Shown piece after piece: positions 17,303 through 26,637 of a stretch of DNA of 64,000 bases; positions within the stretch are counted from its first letter, which is position 1, and every line of letters starts with the position of its first letter. The position numbers and the translations under genes were made by a program. The stretch is from Candidatus Manganitrophaceae bacterium (lineage in GTDB: Bacteria; Nitrospirota; Nitrospiria; SBBL01; Manganitrophaceae). The stretch lies in NCBI GenBank assembly GCA_016200325.1, contig JACQEZ010000018.1, positions 1 to 64,000 on the forward strand, given 5' to 3'. Under the pieces are notes generated by a model. That model was not told the DNA's origin. It did not search any database and saw only the letters and a program-made list of their open reading frames with translations.

Positions 17303-18883
17303 TTACAGTTTCACCCGCTTGACGGAAAGGACGTGAGGAAGCGCCTTGATCTCTTGGAGAACCTGCGGTGAGACCACCCCGTCGATACCGACGACCGAGA
17401 TCGCTTTGCCGCCCGGCTTCTCTCTCCCGAGCTGCATCCGGGAGATATTGATCTGATTTTTGGCAAGAAGCTGACCGATCCCGCCGATCACCCCCGGCTT
17501 GTCCTCATTGAAGAGGTAGAGCATATCCCCTTCCGGAATGACTTCCAGAGACATCGAATCAATCTCAATGAAGCGCGGCTCCTTTTTATTAAAAATCGTT
17601 CCGGAGACCGCCTTGGTCTGCGTTCCGGCTTTCACGCGGATCGTGACCAGGCTCGCGAAATTCCCCGCATCGCTGCTCTTGGCCTCATTGACCTCGATGC
17701 CCCGCTCCTTCGCGATGCTCGGCGCGTTGACATAATTCACCGTCTCTTCCAAGATCGGTGCAAGCAGTCCCTTCACCGCCGCGAGCGTAATCGGGCTGGT
17801 CTGAAGGTCGGCTGCCTCGCCGTGGTACTCGATCGTCACCTTCTCGATTCCCCCTTCCGCCGTTTGACCGAGAAAAGCCCCCATCTTTTCCGCCAGCTCG
17901 ACATACGGCTGAACCTTCGGAAGCAGATCGGCCGAGATAGAGGGAAGGTTGACCGCATAACGGACCACGTTCCGAACAAGGAAATCGACCACCTGCTCCG
18001 CGATGGCCCAGGCCACATTCTCCTGAGCCTCGTTGGTGGCGGCGCCCAGATGCGGCGTGCAGATAAAATTCTCAAGGGTCAGAAGCGGGTTGGAGGGATC
18101 GACCGGCTCTTTTTCGAAGACGTCAAATGCCGCCGCCCCAACGCGCCCACTTTTTAAAGCTTCATAAAGGTCGGTCTCATTGACAATCCCGCCGCGAGCA
18201 CAGTTGATGATCCGAACGCCTTGCTTCATTTTCTGAATCGCCGCCGCGTTGATCATATATTTCGTCTCGGTGGTCAACGGAGCATGGATGGTAATGATAT
18301 CGGCCCGGGAGAAGAGGGTATCGAGATCGACCACTTCCACCCCCAACTTTCGGGCATTCTCCGGAGAGAGAAAGGCATCATAGGCGATGACGGTCATGTT
18401 CGCCCCCTGTGCAAGCTTGGCGACATAGCTTCCGATCTGCCCGATCCCGATGATTCCGATCGTTTTATTGAAAAGCTCGATCCCCATGAACTTATTTTTT
18501 TCCCACTTGCCCGACTTGACCGACGCGTTGGCCTGGGGGGTCTGGCGGGCCATCGACATCAGCAGGGAGAAGGTGTGCTCGGCGGTGGTGACGGTATTTC
18601 CACCCGGAGTGTTCATGACGACAATGCCCCGCTTCGTCGCGGCAGGGAGGTCGACATTATCGAGCCCCGATCCGGCCCGGCCGATGACTTTCAGGTTTTT
18701 TGCCGCGCCAATCACCTCTTTCGTCACCTTCGTCCCACTCCGGATGATGAGCGCGTCATAATTCGGGATCTCTTCAATCAACTGGGCCGGCGTCAGCTTC
18801 GTTTTGACATCGACCGCAAGGCCGGCCTTCTTTAAAATCTCGACCCCCCGCTCGGAAAGGGAATCACTGATCAATACTTTCAT
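17303..18883 (-). CDS. serA: D-3-phosphoglycerate dehydrogenase
   Basis: A 526-residue long-form enzyme that oxidises 3-phosphoglycerate to 3-phosphohydroxypyruvate, the first step of serine synthesis. The catalytic domain shows GRAGSGLDNVD, the NAD motif GIGQIGSYVA, and the Arg/Glu/His set in CARGGIV, FEKEP and CTPHLGA. An intervening ASB domain (about 325-440) and a C-terminal ACT domain (about 452-526) follow; ACT domains usually bind serine for feedback inhibition. GGAGG precedes the ATG. The upstream aminotransferase, 97 bases away, probably belongs to the same unit. Confidence 0.97.
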   Translation of the reverse strand: MKVLISDSLSERGVEILKKAGLAVDVKTKLTPAQLIEEIPNYDALIIRSGTKVTKEVIGAAKNLKVIGRAGSGLDNVDLPAATKRGIVVMNTPGGNTVTTAEHTFSLLMSMARQTPQANASVKSGKWEKNKFMGIELFNKTIGIIGIGQIGSYVAKLAQGANMTVIAYDAFLSPENARKLGVEVVDLDTLFSRADIITIHAPLTTETKYMINAAAIQKMKQGVRIINCARGGIVNETDLYEALKSGRVGAAAFDVFEKEPVDPSNPLLTLENFICTPHLGAATNEAQENVAWAIAEQVVDFLVRNVVRYAVNLPSISADLLPKVQPYVELAEKMGAFLGQTAEGGIEKVTIEYHGEAADLQTSPITLAAVKGLLAPILEETVNYVNAPSIAKERGIEVNEAKSSDAGNFASLVTIRVKAGTQTKAVSGTIFNKKEPRFIEIDSMSLEVIPEGDMLYLFNEDKPGVIGGIGQLLAKNQINISRMQLGREKPGGKAISVVGIDGVVSPQVLQEIKALPHVLSVKRVKL

Positions 18884-18980
18884 AAGACCTCCAGAGAAAG
18901 CTGCCGGCCATCGGCGTCAACAAGCCGCTCAACCAAAAACCGGTCAGCGGATGGTTGAAAGCGGATGACTGAACGCTTCA

Positions 18981-20120
18981 CTATTTCTTCAAAAGAATTT
19001 CTTGCGCGATTCCGACGCCGGTTCCGAGCTTGAGAGGATGCCCCATCCCCTTCAGGACCATTTCGACCGCCGCGACCGCAGTGATGATATCAAACGTGTC
19101 GGTATATCCCATCGTGGAAATCCGGAAGACCTTCCCCTTGAGCTGATCCTGTCCCCCTGCCGCCGTGATCCCATATTTGACGCGAAGATCTTTATAGATC
19201 GCCTGGCCGTCATATCCTTGGGGTGACTCAATCGCGGTCACCGCATCGCTCGGATACTCCTTCGGAAAGAGGGAGAGCCCCAAGCCCTTCATCGCCTCCC
19301 GTGTTGCTTTGGCAAGAAGGCCCTGGCGAGTAAACACATTTTGCAGCCCTTCGGCTTTTAGCATTTGAAGCGACTGATCCAAACCGAGGATAAGTGAAAC
19401 CGCCGGGGTATAAGCGGTTTGGTTTTTCGCCAGCGCTTCCCGCTCCTTCTTAAAGTTAAAATAGAACTTGGCGTTCTTCGCCTTCTCCGACTGACGCCAC
19501 GCCTTTTCGGAAACGGAGACGAAGGCCAATCCCGGAGGGAGGGCCAATGCTTTCTGCGAGCCGGTCACGACGATGTCGAGGCCCCATGCATCGGTCTGAA
19601 TGTCGAAGACCCCCATCGCCGAGACGGCATCGACGACCATCAACGTCCCTTCAAACTGTTTGACCACTTCGCCGATCTCTCGGATCGGGTGGGCCACGCC
19701 GGTCGAGGTCTCATTCGCTTGGGTGAAGACCGCTTTGATCGACGGATCTTTCTGGAGCGCCGCCTTGATCTGCTCCGGCTTGACCGCATATCCCCACTCG
19801 ACCTTAATCTCCTCCGCCTTCACGCCATAGGCGCTGCAAATCTTTCCCCAGCGTTCGCCGAACTTTCCGCCGTTGACGAAGAGCGCCTTGTCGCCGGGAG
19901 AGAGAAAGTTGGTGACCGATCCTTCCATCCCGCCGGTCCCCGAGGAGGCGATAATCAGGACATCGTTCTGCGTCTGAAAAAGCCATTTCAAATCTTGTTT
20001 AACCCGCTCAAGGATTTTCGCAAATTCAGGGGCACGGTGATGCAAAATCGGCTGAGCCATGGCCAAGAGAACTTCGGGAGAAACCTGCGTCGGGCCCGGC
20101 GCCAAGAGGTACTTCTTCAT
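18981..20120 (-). CDS. Class V aminotransferase (serine/alanine-glyoxylate type), likely serine pathway
   Basis: A 379-residue PLP enzyme of fold type I, class V. It starts KKYLLAPGPTQVSPEVLLAM and has SSGTGGMEG for phosphate binding, Asp in VVDAVSAMG, and the Schiff-base Lys190 in TGSQKALALPPG. The family includes serine-glyoxylate and alanine-glyoxylate transaminases. Next to serA it is a good candidate for the transamination of 3-phosphohydroxypyruvate that SerC normally performs. That role is inference; glyoxylate detoxification is the alternative. Confidence 0.88.
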   Translation of the reverse strand: MKKYLLAPGPTQVSPEVLLAMAQPILHHRAPEFAKILERVKQDLKWLFQTQNDVLIIASSGTGGMEGSVTNFLSPGDKALFVNGGKFGERWGKICSAYGVKAEEIKVEWGYAVKPEQIKAALQKDPSIKAVFTQANETSTGVAHPIREIGEVVKQFEGTLMVVDAVSAMGVFDIQTDAWGLDIVVTGSQKALALPPGLAFVSVSEKAWRQSEKAKNAKFYFNFKKEREALAKNQTAYTPAVSLILGLDQSLQMLKAEGLQNVFTRQGLLAKATREAMKGLGLSLFPKEYPSDAVTAIESPQGYDGQAIYKDLRVKYGITAAGGQDQLKGKVFRISTMGYTDTFDIITAVAAVEMVLKGMGHPLKLGTGVGIAQEILLKK

Positions 20121-20302
20121 CTTTAAGACTCCTTTTGAATTGGTTCAAAATGGGGGCTTTTTAAGGGATGGACTGAAAGCTGAGAATTTTTCCACGGTAA
20201 CATAGCAGGGCAAAAAATGTCAAGAAAAAGGTTCTATTTATGATAAGATAAAAAAGCTTTTAACGGCACTCTTTTAGTATGTTTTTGCGGGGATAAGGAT
20301 TG

Positions 20303-21901
20303 ATGGCTAAAGCCAAACGGGCCCCTCGGCGCCTTGGATCGTTGATCCATTTTACCCCCTTCTTTAATCCACTGATCCTCCTCATGACGATCCTTGCCAT
20401 CCTCGCGGCTCCGCCGGCCATCTTCCCGGCATCTGACGGAGACGATCTCAAGGAGGCGGAGAGCTGCCGTCAATCTCTTAAGGCGAGTCCGGAGAAGAAG
20501 AAGATCCGCACCCACTGGGAGCGGTGCATTCAAAAATACAAATCATCGCGCCCCTTCATGGAGAATGACGGCCGGACGATGATGCAGGTCGCCCGCCTTT
20601 ATCAAGAGCTCTATCTCTACTCCAACCGGCCGCAGGACCTCAAAGAAGCTCGGGACTATTATGCGGCGGTGGCTGAGAGATCGGCCCACGCTCCCCTCGG
20701 AAAAGAAGCGCAGCGTCAGGTCACCCGGATTGAAAAACTCCTGGGATCGGCACTCGCCGCCGACAGCCCCCAAGAAAAGAGTCCTGAGAAAGGTCCGGCC
20801 GATTCAGGAGAGACTGCCGTCGTCTCGAACATTCGGCATTGGGCCTACCCGGATTACACCCGGGTGGTGATCGACTTGAACCGCGCCGTCTCTGTCGACG
20901 TCGAGAAGACATCCTCCGTATTGATCGTTCGCCTTCCGAAGGCCTCTTTGGGAGAGCTTTTTCGGAAAAGTCATATCATTCCGGTAAGGGATGGCACGCT
21001 CAAGCAGATCGAGGCAAAGCAGAAAGAGCCGGATGCGATCGAGCTGCTCCTGACATTCAAACAGCTCGGCTCTTATAAGGTCGTCCCGCTCAGCGATCCG
21101 GACCGGCTGGTCATCGACCTTTTCACTAAAAAACAGGAGACGAACAGAGCGACGGCGGAGAAAGAAACTCAGGACGGGCGGGCGAGCGCCCCCTCCCTTC
21201 TTCCTTCGCCTCCCCCCTTCAATGTCCAGATGATCGTGATCGACCCTGGTCACGGCGGAAAAGATCCGGGTGCGATTGGAACCAGCGGCCTCGAGGAAAA
21301 GGAGGTGGTGCTCGACGTCTCCCTGCGTCTCCGAGATCTCATTCAAAAAAGACTGAAGAAAAAGGTCGTCATGACACGGGACCAAGATGTCTTCATTCCG
21401 CTCGACGAGCGGACCCTTCTCGCCAACTCGAAGAAAGCCGACCTTTTCGTCTCGGTTCACGCCAATTCGAGCCCGAAGAGAAACACGCAGGGGATTGAGG
21501 TTTACTTCCTTGGAAGGGCGAGCGACGACAGAGCGATCGATGTCGCCGCCCGGGAGAATGCGACCTCCCGGAAAGCGACCCTCAACCTTCAAGAGGTTAT
21601 CTTAAACGATCTGGAACGAGATTTTAACCTGAATGAATCGCTGGAGTTCGCACACTTTACCGAGGGGGCGTTTGTGGAGCACCTAATCGCGAAGTATCCA
21701 ACGTCTTTTCTCGGCGTGAAGCGGGCCCCTTTTTACGTTCTTGCAAACACGCATATGCCGGCCATCCTTGCAGAAATTTCATTTCTCACAAACCCGACGG
21801 AGGAAAAACGGCTCCGAAGCAACTCCTACCGGCAAAAAATAGCCGAGTCGCTGTTCAAAGGGATCGAACGTTACCTCGATTCGGTCAAAACCAGTTCATA
21901 G
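20303..21901 (+). CDS. N-acetylmuramoyl-L-alanine amidase (AMIN + Amidase_3)
   Basis: A 532-residue secreted or anchored cell-wall hydrolase. It has an N-terminal hydrophobic segment (about 20-45), a helical TPR-like region (about 60-150), an AMIN domain (about 175-275) for envelope targeting, and an Amidase_3 domain from about 310 that opens IVIDPGHGGKDPGAIG. Zinc ligands are expected at His in DPGHGG, Glu in LEEKEV and His in SVHANSS. It cuts the amide between MurNAc and the stem peptide during cell separation. AAGGA precedes the ATG. It diverges from the aminotransferase and is followed by truA after 21 bases. Confidence 0.93.
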   Translation: MAKAKRAPRRLGSLIHFTPFFNPLILLMTILAILAAPPAIFPASDGDDLKEAESCRQSLKASPEKKKIRTHWERCIQKYKSSRPFMENDGRTMMQVARLYQELYLYSNRPQDLKEARDYYAAVAERSAHAPLGKEAQRQVTRIEKLLGSALAADSPQEKSPEKGPADSGETAVVSNIRHWAYPDYTRVVIDLNRAVSVDVEKTSSVLIVRLPKASLGELFRKSHIIPVRDGTLKQIEAKQKEPDAIELLLTFKQLGSYKVVPLSDPDRLVIDLFTKKQETNRATAEKETQDGRASAPSLLPSPPPFNVQMIVIDPGHGGKDPGAIGTSGLEEKEVVLDVSLRLRDLIQKRLKKKVVMTRDQDVFIPLDERTLLANSKKADLFVSVHANSSPKRNTQGIEVYFLGRASDDRAIDVAARENATSRKATLNLQEVILNDLERDFNLNESLEFAHFTEGAFVEHLIAKYPTSFLGVKRAPFYVLANTHMPAILAEISFLTNPTEEKRLRSNSYRQKIAESLFKGIERYLDSVKTSS

Positions 21902-21922
21902 GCGAAACCCAACGCGTTCCCC

Positions 21923-22663
21923 ATGACCGATCGGCTCATCAAACTAATCCTCGAATATGACGGCACCCATTACCACGGATGGCAGATTCAGCCGCACCTG
22001 GTCACGATTCAAGGGGTTCTCGAGCAGACCCTCCGGCAGTTAACCGGACATTCGGTCCGCCTGACCGGCGCAGGCCGGACCGACGCCGGCGTGCACGCCC
22101 GGGGTCAGGTCGCCCACTTCACCCCGCCGGTCCCTTTCGATCTCAATACCTGGGTTCGCGGACTCAATGGCTTGTTGCCGGAGGACATCGCCGTTCGATC
22201 GGCCGAAACGGTTCCTCCCTCTTTCCACGCCCGGTTCTCGGCAAAGAAAAAGAAGTATACCTATTTTATCTACCCGAACCGCCTTCGCTCCCCATTGCAT
22301 CGACGAACCGCCTGGCATGTCTTCCAACCGCTCGATCTCCTTAAAATACAAGAGGCCGGTCGGCTTCTGCTCGGCCGCCATGACTTTACCTCTTTCTGCG
22401 CCGCCAAAAGCGAGGGAGACGATCGCTGGGTCGATTTAGAGACGCTGCAGGTGAAAGAGAGGGAAGATCAGATCGAAATCAATTTCGAGGCCAGCCGCTT
22501 TTTGCAGTATATGGTCCGAAACATGGTCGGTCTGCTGGTCGAGGTGGGACGGGGGCGGAGGCGGGTCGAAGAGGTTTCCGCAATCTTAGCGGGGCGCGAT
22601 CGTCGTCTGGCAGGCCCCACCGCGCCGCCCCAGGGACTCTTTCTGGTTCGAATCGATTATTAA
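21923..22663 (+). CDS. truA: tRNA pseudouridine(38-40) synthase
   Basis: A 246-residue TruA with the catalytic Asp54 in GAGRTDAGVHARGQVAHF and the N-terminal YDGTHYHGWQ strand. It isomerises uridines 38-40 of the anticodon arm. Length and motif order are normal. It is cotranscribed with the amidase gene, and its 3' end overlaps the convergent DUF4438 gene by 4 bases. Confidence 0.97.
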   Translation: MTDRLIKLILEYDGTHYHGWQIQPHLVTIQGVLEQTLRQLTGHSVRLTGAGRTDAGVHARGQVAHFTPPVPFDLNTWVRGLNGLLPEDIAVRSAETVPPSFHARFSAKKKKYTYFIYPNRLRSPLHRRTAWHVFQPLDLLKIQEAGRLLLGRHDFTSFCAAKSEGDDRWVDLETLQVKEREDQIEINFEASRFLQYMVRNMVGLLVEVGRGRRRVEEVSAILAGRDRRLAGPTAPPQGLFLVRIDY

Positions 22664-23586
22664 TCCCGCGGCTTCTTGGCTCGACGGGGCGCCGCTCTCC
22701 AGCGGCCGACGTTGAGATAAAATCCGATGTTGGCGTCGGACCGAATGACCGGTGAAAAAAGCCCTTCCTTGCTGGAGAGAAGCGTTTGAACGCCCGGACC
22801 GTGACCTGCCAGCTGACTGTCGCCATGAACCACGACGCCGATGGAGACCGCGCCCGTTCGGTAGCTCCAGCCGAACGAGCTGTCATGATCCAAGATCGCC
22901 ACGATATCGCCGAATCGAAGTCGATCGAGCCGGTGCTCTCGAATCATTCCCATGTCGCTCGTCTGGATGTCGTAATCCCCTTTAAAGACGTCGCTATGGC
23001 CCAGTCCCGAGCCCATCAGCTTTCCTGGCACAATGGCCGTGACGGGAACTTCCAATTGACCCCGCTGGGCCACGTGGAGACCGAGCTTCTTAAGTAGGCT
23101 CGGGTCGAGGCTAAAGCAGTGGACCTCGGGATAATCGAGAAGCCGAAGCCCCTGGCCGAATGCGCGAATGAGCACCTTATCGTCGTGCGTCAACTTTTCG
23201 AGGGCATGATCCGGAAAATCGGCCAGCACATGTTCGACCCCGCCGTGATGGCCGGTGACCATCCCCTTCTCCCCCTTCGCATCGCCGGAAATGATCACCG
23301 CTTCATTGCCGATACAGGAGAAGATATTAAAACCCCGATTCGGATCTTGCGTCAGCTTGGTCGGATCGCTGGTGAACGAGACCGCCGGCTCGATATGATC
23401 GCCGGCAAGACCGAAAACCGAATCGCCGACCTTCACATTGTAGGTGATCCCGCCGACGCTCGGAAGCATCATCGGCTGGCCGGTTCGCGATACCTCCCAG
23501 CCATAGCTCCGCGGATACATCACCGTTCCCTGAACGGCGAATCTGACCAATGATGCCTCATTGGTTCGAATCGGCGACGCGCTCAT
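22660..23586 (-). CDS. DUF4438 domain protein
   Basis: A 308-residue protein that matches the DUF4438 family as I remember it, including the segment GHHGGVEHVLADFPDHALEKL and the later FGDIVAILDHDSSFGWSYR and VVHGDSQLAGHGPGV. No enzymatic activity is established, and the fold is compact with many conserved His/Asp residues, which could hold a metal. It overlaps the 3' end of lgt by 4 bases (ATGA), so it follows lgt in the same operon. Confidence 0.75.
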   Translation of the reverse strand: MSASPIRTNEASLVRFAVQGTVMYPRSYGWEVSRTGQPMMLPSVGGITYNVKVGDSVFGLAGDHIEPAVSFTSDPTKLTQDPNRGFNIFSCIGNEAVIISGDAKGEKGMVTGHHGGVEHVLADFPDHALEKLTHDDKVLIRAFGQGLRLLDYPEVHCFSLDPSLLKKLGLHVAQRGQLEVPVTAIVPGKLMGSGLGHSDVFKGDYDIQTSDMGMIREHRLDRLRFGDIVAILDHDSSFGWSYRTGAVSIGVVVHGDSQLAGHGPGVQTLLSSKEGLFSPVIRSDANIGFYLNVGRWRAAPRRAKKPRD

Positions 23587-24401
23587 CTCCCTCGCGGTGC
23601 AGATCGGCCCAACGGTCGATCCCGCTCATCCTTTTGATATTGAAGCCATGCCATGATTGCGCCGATCAAAAACATCGGCAGACTCAAGAGCTGTCCCATG
23701 GAGAAGGGTCCCAAGATTAAACCGAGTTGCGGATCGGGCTGCCGAAAAAATTCGGCGATAAATCGGAACAGACCATAAAAGAGAAAGAACGCCCAGAAGA
23801 GAACCCCACGCGGGAGGTTACGATAAGATAAGAGCCAAAGAATGGCAAAGAGAGCAATCCCTTCCAGTCCGGCTTGATAAAGCTGAGAAGGATGGCGGCA
23901 GACCTCACCCCCTTGCGGGAAGATCATACACCAAGGAACATCGGTCGGCCGGCCATAAAGCTCGCCGTTGATGAAGTTGCCGATCCGACCGAGTCCCAGC
24001 CCGATCGGGACGGCCAGGATCGCGACATCGGCCACCTCATAAAACGAATAGCCGTACCGCTTACAGAAAAGGGCGCCAGCGACCAAGACCCCGATCAGTC
24101 CGCCATGAAAGGACATTCCCCCTTCCCAGACGGCGATGATTTTGGAGGGGTTCTCAAGATAGAAAGGGAGGTTATAAAAGAGAACATAGCCGAGCCGTCC
24201 TCCTAAAATAACGCCGATCGCCGCATAGAGCATCAGATCGGAAATTTCTTCCTTGGTGATCTTCAGCCCCTTCCGGATAGCCGTCACCCGAATGACGAAG
24301 ATCGCCGCGATAAAGGAGATCGCATACATCAACCCATACCAGCGGAAGGCCAACGGACCGATCCGAATGAAGACCGGGTCAAGATTGGGATAACGTATCA
24401 T
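23583..24401 (-). CDS. lgt: Prolipoprotein diacylglyceryl transferase
   Basis: A 272-residue inner-membrane enzyme with seven transmembrane helices. It transfers diacylglycerol from phosphatidylglycerol to the lipobox Cys, the first step of lipoprotein maturation. The family signature is present as GLGLGRIGNFINGELYGRPT, with the essential His in MSFHGGLIGV. The start is preceded by TAAGGA. Substrates in this window include the TPR lipoprotein at 12081-13922 and the esterase at 29590-30906. Confidence 0.97.
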   Translation of the reverse strand: MIRYPNLDPVFIRIGPLAFRWYGLMYAISFIAAIFVIRVTAIRKGLKITKEEISDLMLYAAIGVILGGRLGYVLFYNLPFYLENPSKIIAVWEGGMSFHGGLIGVLVAGALFCKRYGYSFYEVADVAILAVPIGLGLGRIGNFINGELYGRPTDVPWCMIFPQGGEVCRHPSQLYQAGLEGIALFAILWLLSYRNLPRGVLFWAFFLFYGLFRFIAEFFRQPDPQLGLILGPFSMGQLLSLPMFLIGAIMAWLQYQKDERDRPLGRSAPRGR

Positions 24402-24415
24402 AAAATCCTTATGGC

Positions 24416-24463
24416 GTGAGGCGGCTGGGAAAAGGAGAGAAAGCTTTTCCCTTGCCGCCTCAC
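24416..24463 (-). repeat. Large intercistronic hairpin between the ytfJ-like gene and lgt
   Basis: Ten perfect outer pairs (24416-24425 with 24454-24463) and an inner 8-bp stem GGGAAAAG/CTTTTCCC (24427-24434 with 24444-24451) leave a 9-base loop. It sits immediately upstream of the lgt Shine-Dalgarno on the minus strand and has no T-run, so it is more likely an RNA-processing or stability element than a terminator. Confidence 0.8.
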
Positions 24464-24478
24464 AGATTTGCGCTTTCG

Positions 24479-24901
24479 CTAAGGGGTCTGTAAACCGGGG
24501 GAAAAGCCGGCGGCGCTAGGACGCGTCGTTTCGCCGGCCATCCCCGGTTCTGCTTTCTTCGTCTTTTGAGTCGCCTTCTCAACCATCTTATCGATCAGTT
24601 CCGGCAACTTTTCATAAAGGACATCCAGCCCCTTACCGCGGCCGACGTTCATCAGGGAGACACTCTGATCCTTGACCACCAGGAAAGCGATCGGCTCTAC
24701 TTTCACCCCGCCCCCCCCGCCGACCCCTTCATTCTGCTGGGACTGTCCGCCGCCGCCGACGCCGATTCCCATTGAGATACGTGAAACCGGGATAATGGAC
24801 ACCCCGCCGGCCAAAAACGCCTCGCCGATGATCGTATCGGTACTGGCAATCGCCTTCAGTTGCTCTAAAAGGGTCTTCATCAACTCTTCCGCGATACTCA
24901 T
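24479..24901 (-). CDS. GerW/YtfJ family protein
   Basis: A 140-residue protein with the YtfJ layout: helix MSIAEELMKTLLEQLKAI, the TIIGEAFLAGGVSIIPVSR strand region, a glycine-rich loop (GIGVGGGGQ, GVGGGGGV) and a C-terminal helix. In spore-formers GerW affects germination. In Gram-negatives the family is uncharacterised, so no function is assigned. It overlaps the DUF2953 gene by 4 bases, the same pairing as ytfI-ytfJ in Bacillus. Confidence 0.85.
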   Translation of the reverse strand: MSIAEELMKTLLEQLKAIASTDTIIGEAFLAGGVSIIPVSRISMGIGVGGGGQSQQNEGVGGGGGVKVEPIAFLVVKDQSVSLMNVGRGKGLDVLYEKLPELIDKMVEKATQKTKKAEPGMAGETTRPSAAGFSPGLQTP

Positions 24902-25575
24902 GCTGAAACCTCCTCTTTTCTGACAGGACCTGGATGTCGAACTTCTTTATACACCTGATACATTTCCGAATAGGGCAGATGGATCAGAACCCGCAGCGTC
25001 GGAACAGCAAGCCGATATAAAGGGAGGGCAAATCGACCGACAAAGCGATTCTCGCCCCAAAAATTCACTGCAAGATACACCCGTTTTATCTGGACTCCCT
25101 GGAGGGCGCCGTAGCAGATCCCGTTGATCATCGGATCGTCCAAAGAGAGATCAAAATCAAGATGGGAAACCGAAAAGGCACGCAGCAGATCAATCAGATA
25201 CCGCGTTGCCAGCTCGGTCAGATGGACCATCAGCGCGCGGTGCGAGAACAACACTTTCACCACCGACGGCCGCTCCGGCGCTTCCCCTTTCTCCGGCCTT
25301 TTTTCATTTTCTTCGCGCGCGCGCTCATCCCCTTTTTCCGTTGCCTCTCCGGAGGGAGGAGTGGGTGCCTTTGTACCCTTCTTTCCCCTTCCTATCGGGA
25401 TGCCGACGACCCGAATCGTGAGACGCTGCCGCGTAAAATTAAATCCGATGTTTATGAAGAGCCACCGGACGGAGAAACGCTTTTCTTCCGAGTCGACGGT
25501 AAAAAAAAAGGGCACAAATAGAAAGAGAACAGTCACAATAAATAGAATCGAAACAATGGACCAGCCGATCGACAT
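24898..25575 (-). CDS. DUF2953 family membrane protein (YtfI-like)
   Basis: The 225-residue product has an N-terminal hydrophobic helix (about 5-28), a segment VDSEEKRFSVRWLFINIGF typical of DUF2953, a charged linker rich in Glu/Lys/Pro (about 65-105) and a C-terminal domain with FDLSLDDPMINGICYGALQGV. It is conserved beside ytfJ-like genes, and its molecular role is unknown. The ATG lacks an obvious Shine-Dalgarno. The 188 bases between it and the nuclease gene show no gene. Confidence 0.8.
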   Translation of the reverse strand: MSIGWSIVSILFIVTVLFLFVPFFFTVDSEEKRFSVRWLFINIGFNFTRQRLTIRVVGIPIGRGKKGTKAPTPPSGEATEKGDERAREENEKRPEKGEAPERPSVVKVLFSHRALMVHLTELATRYLIDLLRAFSVSHLDFDLSLDDPMINGICYGALQGVQIKRVYLAVNFWGENRFVGRFALPLYRLAVPTLRVLIHLPYSEMYQVYKEVRHPGPVRKEEVSA

Positions 25576-25763
25576 GAAGGGATCTCACACTACAGGGGGG
25601 TTCTGGATAAAGAGATCAATTCAATATAACACAAACAGAAATCAAAAAGAAAGAAAGGGAAGGGCGCAGAAGGAAGGGGGCACATCCGGCAGAGGGCTTC
25701 TCCCGGGGCGTTCATCGTAAAGGAAAGAAAGAGACAAAAGGGATCTCTCTTTCCTCATTGATA

Positions 25764-26294
25764 TTACCAATTCACCTTCACACGAAGCGACTGATTCGAC
25801 CGATCGGTGTAATAGATGAATCCATTCTCAAATCCGAAAAGATGGAGATCCCGCGTAATTCTGACATCCTCCTTGCAATAGAGGGCGATGTTGGCAAAGT
25901 TCCCTTCGCGATACCATCGGATGGCCTGGAGGCCATCGGCGCTCTTGCCCGAATTTAATGTCGCCGATGCCAGGTTATCAAGTTTTGGACGAAACCCCAG
26001 GGCGGTCCGAAGTGACACCAACAGATCGAGCGTCGGCAACGCGGAGAGGTTCACATCGGTGTAAGCGGAGAGAACGGCGTAGTCGAAGCCGAGGAGATTG
26101 TAGCCGACGATCCGGTCGGCGTCACCCAGGACGCCGATCAACTCAGGAATATCCTCTTCTTCGTATCCACGAAAGGCCTGGTCTTTTGTCGAATAGGTGA
26201 CGCCGAAAGAGAAACCCATCCGCTCTTTTCGATCCCACCCGCCGACCTCCTCCGCACTCCTCTGTGTCTCTAAATCAAAGTAGACGACATTCAT
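25764..26294 (-). CDS. Ribonuclease H-like (DEDD-type) 3'-5' exonuclease
   Basis: A 176-residue protein in the RNase H-like superfamily. The expected acidic residues are visible: Asp/Glu in VVYFDLETQRS, Asp in GYNLLGFDYAVL, Asp in TLDLLVSL and Asp in YCKEDVRITRDLH. This resembles the YprB-type predicted exonuclease domain. Substrate and pathway are unknown. A hairpin lies in its 5' leader. Confidence 0.8.
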   Translation of the reverse strand: MNVVYFDLETQRSAEEVGGWDRKERMGFSFGVTYSTKDQAFRGYEEEDIPELIGVLGDADRIVGYNLLGFDYAVLSAYTDVNLSALPTLDLLVSLRTALGFRPKLDNLASATLNSGKSADGLQAIRWYREGNFANIALYCKEDVRITRDLHLFGFENGFIYYTDRSNQSLRVKVNW

Positions 26295-26637
26295 CGGATA
26301 CCTCGATGGCCGCGGTGCAAGGGTGCCGGAGGGGAATCCTCCCGCCTTGCGATGGGGGTCAACTTAATAAAATAAGACCGCCCTGTCAAGAAATTTGAAC
26401 CAAACGCAAAATACATCCGGCCCGCATTTAAAAATCTATCATTACCGACAATCTCGATGCCTCCATGCTTTTCGGTATGGACTTGAGCGATTTCCGGTGT
26501 ATCGTCGGTGATGGGATGTAAAACGGCCGCTTTCACCAAAAACCGATATAGACAAAAACGCCTCTATCTTATAAAATGAAAATAATTTAGAACAGGTCGC
26601 GATTGGCTCTTCCACAAGATGAGGGGATCCCCGAAAA
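26295..26637. other. Intergenic region with leader hairpin (26317-26350)
   Basis: A divergent promoter region between the exonuclease and PP2C genes with no gene of its own. On the minus strand, a nested hairpin (GCAAGG/CCTTGC at 26317-26322 and 26345-26350, GGAGG/CCTCC inside) lies 23 bases before the exonuclease ATG. A TTGACA at about 26379-26384 on the minus strand could be a -35 element, but no convincing -10 follows at the right spacing. Confidence 0.5.

Noticed and set aside
20121-20302. Sigma-70 promoter between the aminotransferase and amidase genes
   Set aside because: A TTGACA is present on the minus strand, but the only reasonable -10 hexamers lie 13 or 17 bases away and match poorly.
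26291-26539. An 82-codon minus-strand frame upstream of the exonuclease
   Set aside because: It runs through the leader hairpin and the divergent promoter region and shows no recognisable domain.
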